A DNA stretch of 64,000 nt from Dactylorhiza incarnata. Lineage: Eukaryota > Streptophyta > Magnoliopsida > Asparagales > Orchidaceae. The notes under the pieces were generated by a model, which was given only the letters and a program-made list of their open reading frames with translations, was not told where the DNA came from and made no database searches. Location: contig JAWHQI010000009.1 of assembly GCA_033032865.1 (NCBI GenBank), positions 13,782,001 to 13,846,000 of the forward strand, written 5' to 3'. Positions 11,156 to 21,934 of this stretch are shown piece by piece. Made by a program: the position numbers and the translations under genes. The first letter of the stretch is position 1; each line of letters opens with the position of its first letter.

Positions 11156-11570
11156 GTTCGACAAACTTCCAATCTGCGTTCGACGACCTTCCAATCTGCG
11201 TTTGATGAAATTTGTTTTGCGTTTGACGAACGCCGTACTTCAGTTTGACGAAATTCGATCTGCGTGCGTTCGACGAAATCTGTTCTGCGTTCGACGAACG
11301 ACGTGCTTCATTTCAACGAAACCAGTTCTCCAGCCAGTTCAGCAGATCATCTCTCAGTTCGACGAACTCCAGATTTAGTTCGACGAACTAATTCAGTTTG
11401 GCGAATTAATTCCATTCGACAAACTCTGGTTTCAGTTTGACGAACTCAACTATCGGTTCGATAAATTCCAGGGTGTGTTCGACGAATGAATTCCGTTCGA
11501 CGAACTCCGGATTTAGTTCGACGAACTCAACTATCAGTTCGATGAACCTCTTCTACTCAGATCGATGAAT
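11156..11570. repeat. Phased palindrome array in element E (same motif as A)
   Basis: About 19 copies of GTTCG-A-CGAAC or close variants have centres from 11161 to 11565. Most steps are 21 or 22 bp, a few are 18, and one is 46. On the minus strand (the E sense) the motif reads GTTCGTCGAACGCAG, identical to the unit in the LTR of A, including the GCAG extension. Confidence 0.85.
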
Positions 11571-11797
11571 CCGACGGCTCAAGTATTTTTTACAAACTAA
11601 TCTAGGTACAACAAAATATGTGACAGAAATACATATATCATAACATTTAATATAAAGATCTTGCACAGATCTTGACGCAGAATGGACGACATTTGCTTGT
11701 CTTCTTCCTCTGGCCGACGACCGGGATTAACCGCACCTGGAGCTCCTTCATCCTTGTTTTCCCGGCCACCTAAGCGCCGCCCCGGCCGGCCAATGCC

Positions 11798-11823
11798 ACC
11801 ACCACCTTCGTTGAGGTGGTGGT
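11798..11823. repeat. 10-bp inverted repeat in a GC-rich stretch
   Basis: ACCACCACCT and its reverse complement are separated by six bases. It lies in the GC-rich 11690-11860 part of the E LTR, where overlapping open frames on both strands look like composition effects. Confidence 0.7.
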
Positions 11824-12912
11824 CGGCGATTTGCGGTGGTTGGCCGGCCGGAGGTGGCTGGAACAGGGGTATAGAGGCAGGATTAAAGCTCCAAAAATGG
11901 AGCTCTTGGCCTACCCGATTAGGGACCAAATGGCCTCAATCCTTGCAGGCAACCTGATGGGATCTATCTACAGAGAGAGAGGAGAAGAACCAGACCTTTA
12001 ATCGGGCTCGAGGGTGGTTGTTTCCCGAATTTTCCATGGTCGCCCCTTCAAGTTGTGCTCCTTGCCGATCTCTTGATTCTCCAGCAACTGCAACGATCTA
12101 GGACTCGATTTCAACTGATATCCCCCTTCTGAAGGTAATGGAAGGGTCAATTTGAGGAGGGAAAGGCTTAATGGTGGAGTGCCATTAATGGCCATTTCGG
12201 TTTCACTTGGAAACCTCTTGAATCCTCCACCGGATGGCATGAGAAAGGTTGTAAAACATCTTAGAATTCAATGGGGAGATGAATGGAGGGTGTGGGGAGA
12301 TGAACGGGGGTCAATTTGCCTTGAATGCCATGAATTCACCTTAAATGGCCACTTTCTCTCTCTTATAATTGGGGGGAACTCCCAGTTTCTCTCTCCTAGT
12401 CACCCCCTCCAGAAATTGGATGGCATTTCATGTAATTTCAGTGGTGACTAATCATTTGGGCCATTGAAACTGGGCTTAGCCCAAAGGGATTGAGCTTTGA
12501 GCTTAATTAACGCAATTTGGGCAATATTGACCAAGTGTTGACTTTTGTCAAATTGGTGAAATTAATTAGGCCCAATGGGTCAATGTTGACCCATTGGCCT
12601 CCCTTAGTGACAAATGGAACTTGGGGAAAGTCAATTGGTCCAATTGAACCCTAATTGACCCTAAATATGGTGGTTTGACTTATTTGAGGCTAGAGTTGAC
12701 TTTGGTCAATTTGACATCTTTGGTTGACCCCAATGGGTCCTAAATGCTCTAAGGGACCCTCCAAAGGGTTAGGTGTGCCATGGTGGGGTCAAAGGGTCAA
12801 GGTGAGGCCCTTAAGTCCAACTCTATGCTTGTTAACTGAAAATTGCTATTTGCATACCACTGTGGTTTCCTTCTTCGTGGCTAAGGCCAAGTGGTCTCTT
12901 CAAGCTTCCTAG

Positions 12913-12943
12913 GGTTTTGTCATGACCTAGTCATGACAAAACC
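12913..12943. repeat. Perfect 14-bp inverted repeat near the E LTR edge
   Basis: GGTTTTGTCATGAC, a three-base loop, then its exact reverse complement. It is about 35 bp inside the predicted start of the minus-strand LTR and could be a protein-binding dyad. Confidence 0.85.
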
Positions 12944-12977
12944 ACTCTAGGGATCTAGTTGTTTGGGGGATGTTACA

Positions 12978-13250
12978 CAAATACACACACACACATATAA
13001 CAGACATACACAGACAAACACACGCACAGACACGTACACACACACACAAACATATAAGAAAACACACACATAAACACACACACACACAAAAAAACATACA
13101 CATACACATTCACCACAAAAACAAACACAAATAATAAAAAACATACACAAACATTCACCAACATCATCACACAAACAAACACACATTCACCACCATCATC
13201 ACACCACACAGACACATTCATTCCAAAAAAAAATGACAAAAAAAGCCCTA
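12978..13250. repeat. CA-rich low-complexity tract
   Basis: Degenerate (CA)n sequence. The cysteine/valine-rich minus-strand frames across it are translations of the repeat, not genes. Confidence 0.9.
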
Positions 13251-13751
13251 AAAAATCTAAAAAAACCTAACATTCATCAAAACAATCCCAAGAACAAAAA
13301 AAATTCAAGATCCACCAAAATTAAAAAAAAAGGGAGGACTTTTACCTAAAATCGGGAGAAGAGAACGAACTAGCCGGCGATCCCGTCGACTGGAACTGGA
13401 GAGGCGGCGTGATTCCGGCGGCGTCGAGAAATACCGGCGAGGAGAACACACACGAGTGACAGTGCACGGGAGGTCCAACGTGCCCTGCACAACAGTTCTC
13501 CGCCCGCCCCCGGCGGGCTCCGCGCGCACCCAATTAGATATTTTTCCTCTTTTTCATTTTTTTAGAAATTTTAAATAATTAAATTTCTGCATTTTATTTT
13601 TACATTTTTTAAAATTTTTGTAATTTAAATTTTTTTAGTTTTTATAATTTAGTTTATGTATCATAATATATTTTTTAGTATTTAAAAAATATTATATTAT
13701 ATAAATTTTATATAATTGAAATTTTAACGTTTTTTTATGAAATCCGCAGCA

Positions 13752-14009
13752 CCTCCGCCATTTTCGTTCTCCGCTGCCGCCGGAGCCGTCGCCTGCTTGA
13801 CCGGAGCCCACCGGCGAGGTCGCCGGTCTCCGGCGAACCTGCGGGGGTAAGACCGGCGGCGCTCCGGCAGGGCCAACGCCGGCGGTGGCCCTGCCGGAGC
13901 ACCGCCGGACTTACCCCGGTTGCTTCGTCGTGGTCCGGCGACCCTGCCGGTGGGCTCCGGTCAGGCAGGCGACGGCTCCGGCGGCGGCGGCGAACGGAAA
14001 TGGCGGAGG
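13752..14009. repeat. 258-bp hairpin: 124-bp inverted arms, 10-bp loop
   Basis: The arms 13752-13875 and 13886-14009 are of equal length and I count about 16 mismatches, half of them in one 17-bp stretch. The right arm belongs to a module repeated near 14590, so the left arm is an inverted duplicate. A transcript would fold into a long GC-rich hairpin. Confidence 0.9.
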
Positions 14010-14269
14010 AGGCATAGGTGGCGGGGCTGGTATCGGGAGGTAGGAAGGAGAAATTTCCGAAAAAGGCTATTTGCAGCCCAAATCTTCTTGATCCGACGGC
14101 TGTGATTCAACGAATGGTCCTAATTCAGTCTCAATTTGGTACCAAAAGTTTTCCTTTATAGTGTATACATGTGACAGTGCACGGGGGGCCCTCTGTGCCC
14201 CGCGCGACAGTACCCTACCCTCCCCCGGCGGGCCCCGCCAGCCCCCGACCGGCTTCGCACGCGCCCAGT

Positions 14270-14575
14270 TATATATATATATATTTCTTTTAAAAATTTA
14301 GTATTTTAATATTTAAATTTTATAATTTATATATATATATATATATTTAAATATTTATAAATTATGTATTATAATATATATAATATATAATTTATATCTA
14401 TATTATATATTATATTTAGTTAAATTTATATCTATATTATATATAATATATAATATATATAAATTTTAGTTAAATTTATATCTAATTTATATTTATATCT
14501 ATAATTTATATCTATATTATATATAATATATAATTTATATCTAAAAATATTATAAATTCTTCTTTTTTTTGAAAT
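14270..14575. other. AT-rich tract, no gene
   Basis: Nearly pure A/T with ATATAT runs. The adjoining 14831-15240 is similar AT-rich DNA with no ORF or element end that I can identify. Confidence 0.8.
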
Positions 14576-15267
14576 CACGATATGCGTTGTCGGACTAACC
14601 CCAGCAGGTTCGCCGGGGTCCGGCGACCTCGTCGGTGGGCCCGGTCAAACTGCGGTGGCACCAGCGGCGGCGGTGGCGGACGGCAAAGGGGGGAGGTTTG
14701 CGGTCGTGGTTTGATCGGGAGGATTCATTTCCGAAAAGCTTAATATAGCTATTCGCAAGCCAGCTTAAACCGAATAGGGCTATTTGCAGTTCAGTTTTTA
14801 TTTATCCGACGGTTGTGATTAAATGCTTGGACATAATTCAGGTTCAAGATGGGCCCATAAGTATTTATATATATATATATATATATTAATATATATATTG
14901 TAAAAAAGGCTAGAAGGAAAAAAGGCTAGAAGAAAGTGTGATTTTGTGCCTGCTGCAAGCTAAGCCAGAGGGAGAGGTTCAAGGTTGAACCAGTTCAACC
15001 GGTTTAATCAGGGTCAAACCGTTAAAGGTTGATGGTTTTTAAATGCATGAAATTTTAAAGCCGCTCATATATAATATATATATATATTTTTATATACATA
15101 TATATACTACTTATAAATAAATAACTATGGCTTTTAAATTCCATGCATTTAAAAGCTATCAAATAAATCATGTCCGTTTGATGTGGAGATCAAATCATAA
15201 TTCCCGACTACGAATAGCAATTCAAGCCAATTCCTTTTTCCTCTCTCACTAAAATCTCGAGCCCTCT

Positions 15268-15386
15268 AAAATTGAAGAGAGAGAGAGAGAAATATAGAAT
15301 AAAGAAAGGAGAGGGGTAGAGAGTGGGGCGGAGAGGGAGAGGGAGGGAGAGAGAGGGAGGGAGAGAGGGAGAGGGAGAGAAAAAAA
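15268..15386. repeat. GA-rich purine tract
   Basis: GAGAGG-type repeats. A CT-rich tract at 15673-15762 faces it across about 290 bp, so the two could pair. Overlapping open frames on both strands are composition effects. Confidence 0.8.
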
Positions 15387-15672
15387 ATGTGCACTGTCGT
15401 CGACAGACACGGGCTGCGCCCCTACGACCGAGCGCGACAACACCCGGCCGTCGACGACGGGCTTCCCCGCCCCCGACGCGATGTTGTTTGGCGGCCTTCG
15501 GCCGCATCCAGTCGGGCTTTGCCCGCCTCCACACGACCATTCCCAGTGCTCGATGCGTCTGCGGGTTGCGCCCGCAACATATACATATGAGTACTCGAAA
15601 TGACCATAAAAAATATAAATCAATATTACAATATCTATTTTGTAAAAAAAATACGTATATACTTAAAAAGTT

Positions 15673-15762
15673 TATTTTTTTTCTCTCTATTTCCCTCTCC
15701 GCCGCACTCTCTCCCACCTCTCTCCTCTCTTTCACTCTCTCCCACTCTCTCTCTCCCGGGAA
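15673..15762. repeat. CT-rich pyrimidine tract
   Basis: CTCTCTCCC-type repeats that are complementary in composition to the GA tract at 15268-15386. No transposon end was recognised around either. Confidence 0.8.
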
Positions 15763-16083
15763 GTTTATTTTTTTATATTAAAGATGTTTCGGATAAAACA
15801 TGTGAAAGATCCAACGGTGAAAAATGAAAGCACCATAAAAACACGGAGAATGCTATATTCACTTATATAATAAAGATATATATATATATGATGTGCACCC
15901 GTAAGGATGACACGCGATGCGGTCTCACAAAACGTATCCGGACGGATACCGTCGAGCACGCAAGCGCCACGCGAGGCGTGAAAATCAAAAGACGCCATGT
16001 GGCAAGCGTCACATATCAATCGTCGTGCCAACAGGCGTGACAATTATAGCGCCAAGAGGGAGCGGCCTTCGCCACGCGAACGT

Positions 16084-16521
16084 GGCGCGGCATTCGCCGC
16101 GCGAAACTGGTCGGCATTCGCCGCGCGAAAGAGGCGCGACATCCGCCGTGCCAAAGCGGCTCGTCAGCCGCCGCACCAAAAAGGTGCGGCACTTGCCGCA
16201 CCAAATTGGTGCGACAATGCCGCACCTGGGGGGTGCGGCAATGCCGCACCCCCCATCGCCCAAATAAAGGGAGCTGACCAAGTCAGCGCCCTTAGGTGGC
16301 GCTCCCCAATTGGGGAGTGCATTTGCACTCCCCAATTGGGGAAATTTGGCCAATGGGGGTGCGGCATTGCCGCACCACCCATTTCAAGCAGGCGCTGACC
16401 AAGTCAGCCCCCCAAGGTGGCGCTCCCCAATTGGGGAGTGCAAACCACTCCCCAATTGGGGAGCCTTTTGTTGCAGCACTCCCAAAAGGGGGAGTGCCGC
16501 ACTCCCAAATTGGGGAGTGCG
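16084..16521. repeat. Palindrome array in the U3 of element D
   Basis: 16084-16260 has about seven palindromes such as GCGCGG-CATTCG-CCGCGC and GGTGCGGCA-A-TGCCGCACC, mostly 24-25 bp apart. 16302-16521 adds CTCCCCAATTGGGGAG repeats (16302, 16328, 16423, 16448 and variants), GCTGAC-N3-GTCAGC dyads and GGTGCGGCATTGCCGCACC at 16358. The same array with changes is in the 3' LTR at about 20440-20930. Confidence 0.85.
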
Positions 16522-16779
16522 AAATCGTCCCGCGCGGCAAGAGATGTGCATGCCATGCGGTAGCCGCCTTGCAGGCCTTACGACAATCGCATCGTAAAAC
16601 GAGCGACGTTTTATTATCGTGCTTCCATCCTCCTTTCTTCGCATCGTTCTTGGCGCCTCTTGACGCCCCCGCAGTCGTACCTTCATCACCATGAACGGCA
16701 CGCCCTCGCACTCACGATGCGTTCACCTCCTAAGTTCACACTTGCGGCGCGCGCGGAGCGCCCCAAGTGCACGTCGTGT

Positions 16780-17010
16780 ATCGAACGCCTCTGCGTTCGC
16801 CGCGCGCTCAGAATGCCTCCGCGCTCACCGCGCGCTCAGAACGCCTCCGCGTTCACCGCACGCTCCGAATCCTCCCGAGTTCGTTGCACGCTCAGAACGC
16901 TTCTTCGTTCGTTGCACGCTTAGAGTGCTTCCCCGCGCGCTCAGAACGTTTTCTGAACGCACTCAGAACGTTTTCTGAACGCGCTCAGAACGTTCCAAAA
17001 TTCTGAGCGC
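16780..17010 (+). repeat. CGCTCAGAACG tandem repeats in the LTR of D
   Basis: Degenerate repeats of CGCGCTCAGAACG with CCTCCGCGTTC, spaced about 20-35 bp. The counterpart in the 3' LTR is at about 21185-21435, with small copy differences. Confidence 0.75.
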
Positions 17011-17222
17011 GCGCGTGGTTAACATTTCTTAATTTCTCAGATTGCAGGACTCGCTTGTCGCCTTTTTTACCTTCAACGAAGCTGCCCGAACTGACCAAAG
17101 GGCGAGACGGTCATTTACGAAAAATGGCGATCCATGTGCTCCAAATTGACCAGCGTGATTCGCCCGTCAGGTGGTTACGGTGGTTACGACAGCAAAATTA
17201 CCGGTCTACCCCCGGCCAAAGC

Positions 17223-17230
17223 TATAAAAG
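17223..17230 (+). promoter_or_regulatory. TATA box of element D, 5' LTR
   Basis: TATAAAAG, conserved in the 3' LTR at 21642-21649, downstream of the palindromic U3. Likely core promoter. Confidence 0.6.
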
Positions 17231-17769
17231 GAGCCTCATGCCTTCATTTCAAGGCACCTTGCCTTCTGCACCCGAGAGAGCTCCTTTGAAGATTTCCTTG
17301 GAATTCTCCTTCGGCGCTTGAAGATCTCCTTCGGCGCTTGAAGATCTCCTTCGAATCTTCAAAGATCTCCTTCGAGCCTTCGAAGGTCGCGAAAGGCGAC
17401 TCAACCTTCTCACTTTTGTTCTCACCAGCATTCTCACTTTCGTTCTCACTACTGTTCTCAGAAGGAAAATGACTTGGCTTTCCGAGAGGTGGTCTGTCAA
17501 TTTCGGAGATCTCTCTCTCTCTCATTGTAACGAGCAGCGGCTTGTCGCGCTCGAGCTCTAAGTCTCTAATTGTAATCCCCCAGAAGATGGTGAAAGTTGG
17601 CTGGCACAGCTCAGGCCGCGTGGTTTTTCACCCTTTCCGGGTTTTCCACGTTAAAAGTTCTCGTGTCACTTACTAGCTTACTCTTCGACTGTTTGCGCGC
17701 TCGGTTCGCTTCCGAGCTAAGGTGGTTCAAGTAGACCGGTCTACCAAAGCACCCGAGCGACCCGCAACA

Positions 17770-17789
17770 GTTTGGCGCCATCTGTGGGA
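17770..17789 (+). other. Primer-binding region of element D
   Basis: GTTTGGCGCCATCTGTGGG directly follows the LTR end. TTGGCGCC followed by a TCTGTGGG context is frequent after LTRs of Tat-like gypsy elements; I cannot assign the primer tRNA with certainty. Confidence 0.65.
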
Positions 17790-17832
17790 ATCGAATTCCC
17801 AAAGTTCTGTAAAGACTCACTAGAGGTAGCAT

Positions 17833-19266
17833 TTGCCACCAATTGCAATGGCAAGAAGAAGTGCTCGCACTACTAAAGGATCAATCCCGGAGGGGCGCGT
17901 GAATCCAACTTCATCCCACTCGCTTATCAATGCGTCTCTTGCAGAAGAGGCAGTGCTTGCACCCGCGATGGTACTGGAAGGGCGCATGGGACAGATGGAA
18001 GAGCAACAAGCCGATATGATGGCTCTCGTAAGAAATCTTGGGGCTTCTCGAGCTCCCGTTCAACCTCCAGCGTTGAACGTTCCGCCACCCTCAGGTCTGA
18101 ATCATGCTCCGAATGAGGGGGTCGTTTGAGAAGAAGAAGCCTCAGAAGAAATCTCCGACGCCGCAAGCTCCGCTCATCCTGCTCCGTCGGCCAAAGGACC
18201 AGAAGCTGACAACCATCACCATCGCCAAGGAAGAGTTGTTCCTGGCCGAGCAATAGAAAGAACCACACGAGAGGAGATACGCGATATGATAGCAGAAGAA
18301 TACGGCCAGGCAGGGCGACGTGCAGCTCTCGCCCGCCGTCCCGTGCACCACGGCTCCCCGTTATCGCCTCAGGTCTTGGCCCATTCGATTCCAAACGGTT
18401 TCAAGCTTCCCAACATCGAAACATTCGACAGGATGGACGACCCATTGGAACATGTCAATCACTTCACCACCATCATGAGGATTTACAGCGTTCCCGATCA
18501 GCTCCTCTGTCAAGTATTAACGGCAACCTTGAAAGGACAAGCGCGCACTTGGTTCCACTCCTTGCGGGATGGGGCCATCAGCAACTTCGCAGAAATGACG
18601 CAGCAGTTCGTGGACCAGTTCATCGCCAATCGTAGGATTATCCGAGATCTCTCCCATCTCTCAGGAATCCGCCAGAACGACGGAGAAACTTTGAAGGATT
18701 TTTTCCGACGCTTCACCTCGAAGGCTAGACAAATCCCGGGGGTCGACCCCGAGCTCTTGGGAGGAGTTTTTCTTGGAGGGCTCCGCCCTGGTGGCTTCTA
18801 CTCCGCACTAATGCGGGAAACTGTGCCCAGCTACCCAGACCTCATTCACCGAGTCGAGGCCCAGATAGCAGCTGATGAGGCGATTGAAGCGCACCGCCAA
18901 CAGTTTGGGGGGATATCGAAGAGGAAGTGAGAGGAGTCACTGCCGCGGACGGTCCCCGATAAGAACAACAAGCATCACGACAACCCCAGCCGAGACCGAA
19001 GATCTCGCCAGCACCAGGACTGCACTCCTCTAAACAAAACCAGGACTAACGTTCTCCTTGCCATCCACGACCATCCCTCTCTTCAGAGGCCTATGGATCT
19101 TGCACCAAATTTTAGAGACCAATCCAAATATTGCGACTACCATTGAGGTCACGGGCAAAAAACAGATGATTGTTCGCGACTGAACGCAGAAATCGAACGA
19201 TTCGTTCGTCTGGGACTCCTTGAAAAATTTCTCCAAACCAAGGACCCTGAATCAACAGGTCAAGAA
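17833..19266 (+). pseudogene. Gag of element D, interrupted by in-frame TGA codons
   Basis: One reading frame can be followed from ATG 17833 (or 17848) to 19266, broken by TGA at 18127, 18928 and 19144. Residues encoded at about 18420-18900 form a Retrotrans_gag domain (MDDPLEHVNHF, LKGQARTWF, FVDQFIANR, LKDFFRRF, GGLRPGGFY). 19120-19230 encodes CDYH and HGQKTDDC followed by a leucine-rich helix, a motif common after the gag domain of Tat-type elements. TGA at 19144 falls where an Arg is usual. Particle assembly and RNA binding would be its role. Three stops make a functional full-length protein unlikely. Confidence 0.85.
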
Positions 19267-19467
19267 TGACCTAGCAGGGGGGCAATCCCCCGAGCGACCG
19301 TCCCGAAGAATAGCCCATTCTCTGCCCATGGAACGTCCAGGGCACCCGACGTATTTACTTGTATCTCATGTTTTCAGCATCCATTTAACAAACAAGTGTC
19401 ATTCTATTTATTACTTTTTTCATGCGCCTAAACCACAAGCGCCATTTTCAATTGTATTGTTTCTCCC

Positions 19468-20090
19468 AGAACAGAGTGTTCAGATCGTCCTACAAGGGAC
19501 TCTGACCTCTCCCAGAACAGAGTGTTCAAATCGTCTGACAAGGGACTCTGATCTCTTCAGAACAGAGTGTTCAGATCGTCCGACAAAGGACTCTGACCTC
19601 TCCTAGAACATAGTGTTCAGATCACCCGACAAGGGACTATGACCTCTCCCAAAATAAAGTGTTCAGATCGTCCGACAAGGGACTCTGACCTCTTCCAGAA
19701 CAGAGTGTTCAGATCGTCCGACAAAGGACTCTGACCTCTCCCAGAACAGAGTGCTAAGATTGTCCGACAAGGGACTCTCACCTCTCCCAGAACAGAGTGT
19801 TCAGATCGTCCGACAAAGGACTCTGACCTCTCCCAGAACATAGTGTTAAGATTGTCCGACAAGGGACTCTCACCTCTCCCAGAACAGAGTGTTCAGATCA
19901 TCCGACAAAGGACTCTGACCTCTCCCAGAACAGAGTGTTCAGATCGTCCGACAAGGGACTCTGACCTCTTCCAGAACAGAGTGTTCAGATCGTCCCACAA
20001 GGGACTCTGACCTCTCTCAGAATTGAGTGTCCAGATCGTCCCACAAGGGACTCTCGCCTCTCCCAGAATAAAGTGCTTGTATATGCCATA
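19468..20090 (+). repeat. 46-bp tandem array, 13 copies, in element D
   Basis: The unit begins CAGAACAGAGTGTTCAGATC and is about 46 bp long. I count 13 full copies and one partial. Copies 7 and 9 share AAGATTGTCC and TCTCACC while 6, 8 and 10 share ACAAAGGACTCTGACC, so part of the array grew as dimers. Open frames across it on both strands are repeat translations. Tandem arrays in this position are known from Tat/Ogre elements. Confidence 0.92.
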
Positions 20091-20226
20091 CAGAAACAAA
20101 AGCAACAACACACTCATCCTTCGACAGCAATTCCTACCCAAGGCGTCACGAATATATCAATGATCGAAGCCGCCGCAAAAAAATAAAAAACCTCCGAACT
20201 CCTCCGCGCAGTAATTCGGACTCCGA

Positions 20227-20242
20227 AGGTTTGGGGGGCTTA
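20227..20242 (+). promoter_or_regulatory. Polypurine tract of element D
   Basis: AAGGTTTGGGGGGCTTA directly before the 3' LTR. Primer for plus-strand DNA synthesis. Confidence 0.75.
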
Positions 20243-21883
20243 TGATGTGCACCCGTAAGGATGACGCGCGATGTGGTCTCACAAAACGTATCCGGACGGG
20301 TACCGCCGAGCACGCAAGTGCCACGCGAGGCGTGAAAATCAAAAGGTGCCCTGTGGCAAGCGTCACATATCAATCGCCGTGCCAACAGGCGCAACAATTA
20401 TAGTGCCAAGAGGGCGCGACATTCGTCACGCCAAAAAGGCGCGGCCTTCGCCGCGCGAACATGGCGCAACATTCGCCGCGCTAAAGTGGCGCGGCATTTG
20501 CCGCGCGAAAGAGGCGCGGCATCCGCCGCGCCAAAGCGGCTCGGCAGCCACCGCACCGAAAAGGTGTGGCGCTTGCCGCACCAAATTGATGCGGCAATGC
20601 CACACCTGGGAGTGCGGCAATACTGCACCCCCAGCGCCCAAATAAAGGGTGCTGACCAAGTCAGCGCCCATTTTGGGAATTGACTTGGTCAGCGCCCTTA
20701 TGTGGCGCTCCCCAATTGGGGAAATTTGGCCAAGGGGGGTGCGGCATTGCCGCACCCCCATTTCAAGCAGGCGCTGACCAAGTCAGCCCCCATTTGGGGG
20801 ACTGACTTGGTCAGCCCCCCAAGGTGGCGCTCCCTAATTGGGGAGTGCAAACCACTCCCCAATTGGGGAGCCTTTTATTGCAGCACTCCCAAAATGGGGA
20901 GTGCCGCACTCCCAAATTGGGGAGTGCGAAATTCTCCCGCGCGGCAAGAGATGTGCATGCCATGTGGTAGCCGCCTTGCAGGCCTTACGGCAGTCGCAGC
21001 ATAAAACGCGCGACGTTTTATTATCATGCTTCCTTCCTCCTTTCTTCACATCGTTCTTAGCGCCTCTTGACGCCCTCGCAGTCGTACCTTCATCACCATG
21101 AATGGCACGCCTCGCACTCACGACGCGTTCACCTCCTAAGTTCACACTCGCGGCACGCGCAAAGTGCCATAAGTGCACGCCGCGTATCGAACGCCTCTGC
21201 GTTTTCCGCGCGCTCAAAACGCCTCTGCGTTCACCACACGCTCAGATCGCCTCCGCGTTCACCGCACGCTCAGAATCCTCCCGAGTTCGTTGCACGCTCA
21301 GAACGCTTCTTCGTTCGTTGCGCGCTCAGAGTGCTTCCCCGCGCGCTCAGAACGTTTCTACGTTCTGAACGCGCTCAGAACGTCCCCAAATTCTGAGCGC
21401 GCGCTCAGAACGTCCCCAAATTCTGAGCGCGCGCGCAGTTAACATTTCTTAATTTCTCAGATTGCAGGACTCACTTGTCACCTTTTTACCTTCAACGAAG
21501 CCGCCCGAACTGCTCGAAGGGCTAGGCGGTCATTTACAAAAAATGGCGATCCGTGTGCTCCAAATCGACCATCGTGATTCGCCCGTCAGGTGGTTATGGT
21601 GGTTACGACAGCAAAATTACCGGGTTATCCCCGACCAAACCTATAAAAGGAGTCTTATGCCTTCATTTCAAGACACCTTGCCTTCTGCACTGAGAGAGCT
21701 CTTTTGAAGATTTCCTTGGAATTCTCTTTCGGCGCTTGAAGATCTCCTTCGAGCTTTTGAAGGTCGCGAAAGGCGACTCAGCCTTCTCACTTTTATTCTC
21801 ACCAGCATTCTCACTTTCGTTCTCACTACTGTTCTCAGAAAGAAAATGACTTAGCTTTCCAAGAGGTGGTCTGTCACCTTCGG

Positions 21884-21934
<51 letters not shown>

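Larger units (their letters stand above)
7748..12977 (-). repeat. Putative long LTR of gypsy-like element E (5.2 kb)
   Basis: On the minus strand the segment begins TGTAACATCCCCC (right edge, 12977) and ends GGGGTCTTACA (left edge, 7748), both common gypsy LTR termini, and its end abuts the primer site. No second copy of the LTR is in the window, so I cannot prove that both edges belong to one LTR. The length is unusual but comparable to the G LTRs. No gene is supported in it: 8100-8900 and 9100-11100 hold nothing recognisable, and two palindrome arrays lie at 8934-9071 and 11156-11570. Confidence 0.45.
13456..14830. repeat. Two degenerate ~715-bp repeat units with GC-rich modules
   Basis: A module starting GTGACAGTGCACGGG occurs at 13456 and 14171. 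A second, containing GGTCCGGCGACC and ending CCGACGG.TGTGATT, ends near 14107 and 14820. Both pairs are about 715 bp apart, with AT-rich DNA between. This suggests an old tandem duplication of a retroelement LTR part. No genes are supported. Confidence 0.6.
15889..17769 (+). repeat. 5' LTR of element D
   Basis: TGATGTGCACCC to GACCCGCAACA, 1881 bp. The U3 is GC-rich and full of palindromes, a TATA box is at 17223, and a TTCTCACTTT-rich segment follows. Many overlapping open frames on both strands (16000-17000) are not genes; they result from GC-rich repeats. Confidence 0.9.

Noticed and set aside
11139..11378. 79-codon frame over the E palindrome array (FDEL-type repeats), similar to minus-strand frames over the A array
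   Set aside because: Array spacings of 21 and 18 bp keep frames open; other spacings (22, 25) break periodic coding, so a protein is unlikely.
12927..13239. Cys/Val-rich minus-strand frames
   Set aside because: Translation of a CA-repeat tract.
13305..13533. GC-rich frames near 13.3-14.1 kb and 15.2-15.8 kb
   Set aside because: Overlap on opposite strands and follow composition; no start context or domain.
16009..17006. Many long overlapping frames in the D LTR, both strands (also 20398-21442)
   Set aside because: GC-rich palindromic repeats have few stops; no conserved frame between the two LTR copies and no domain.
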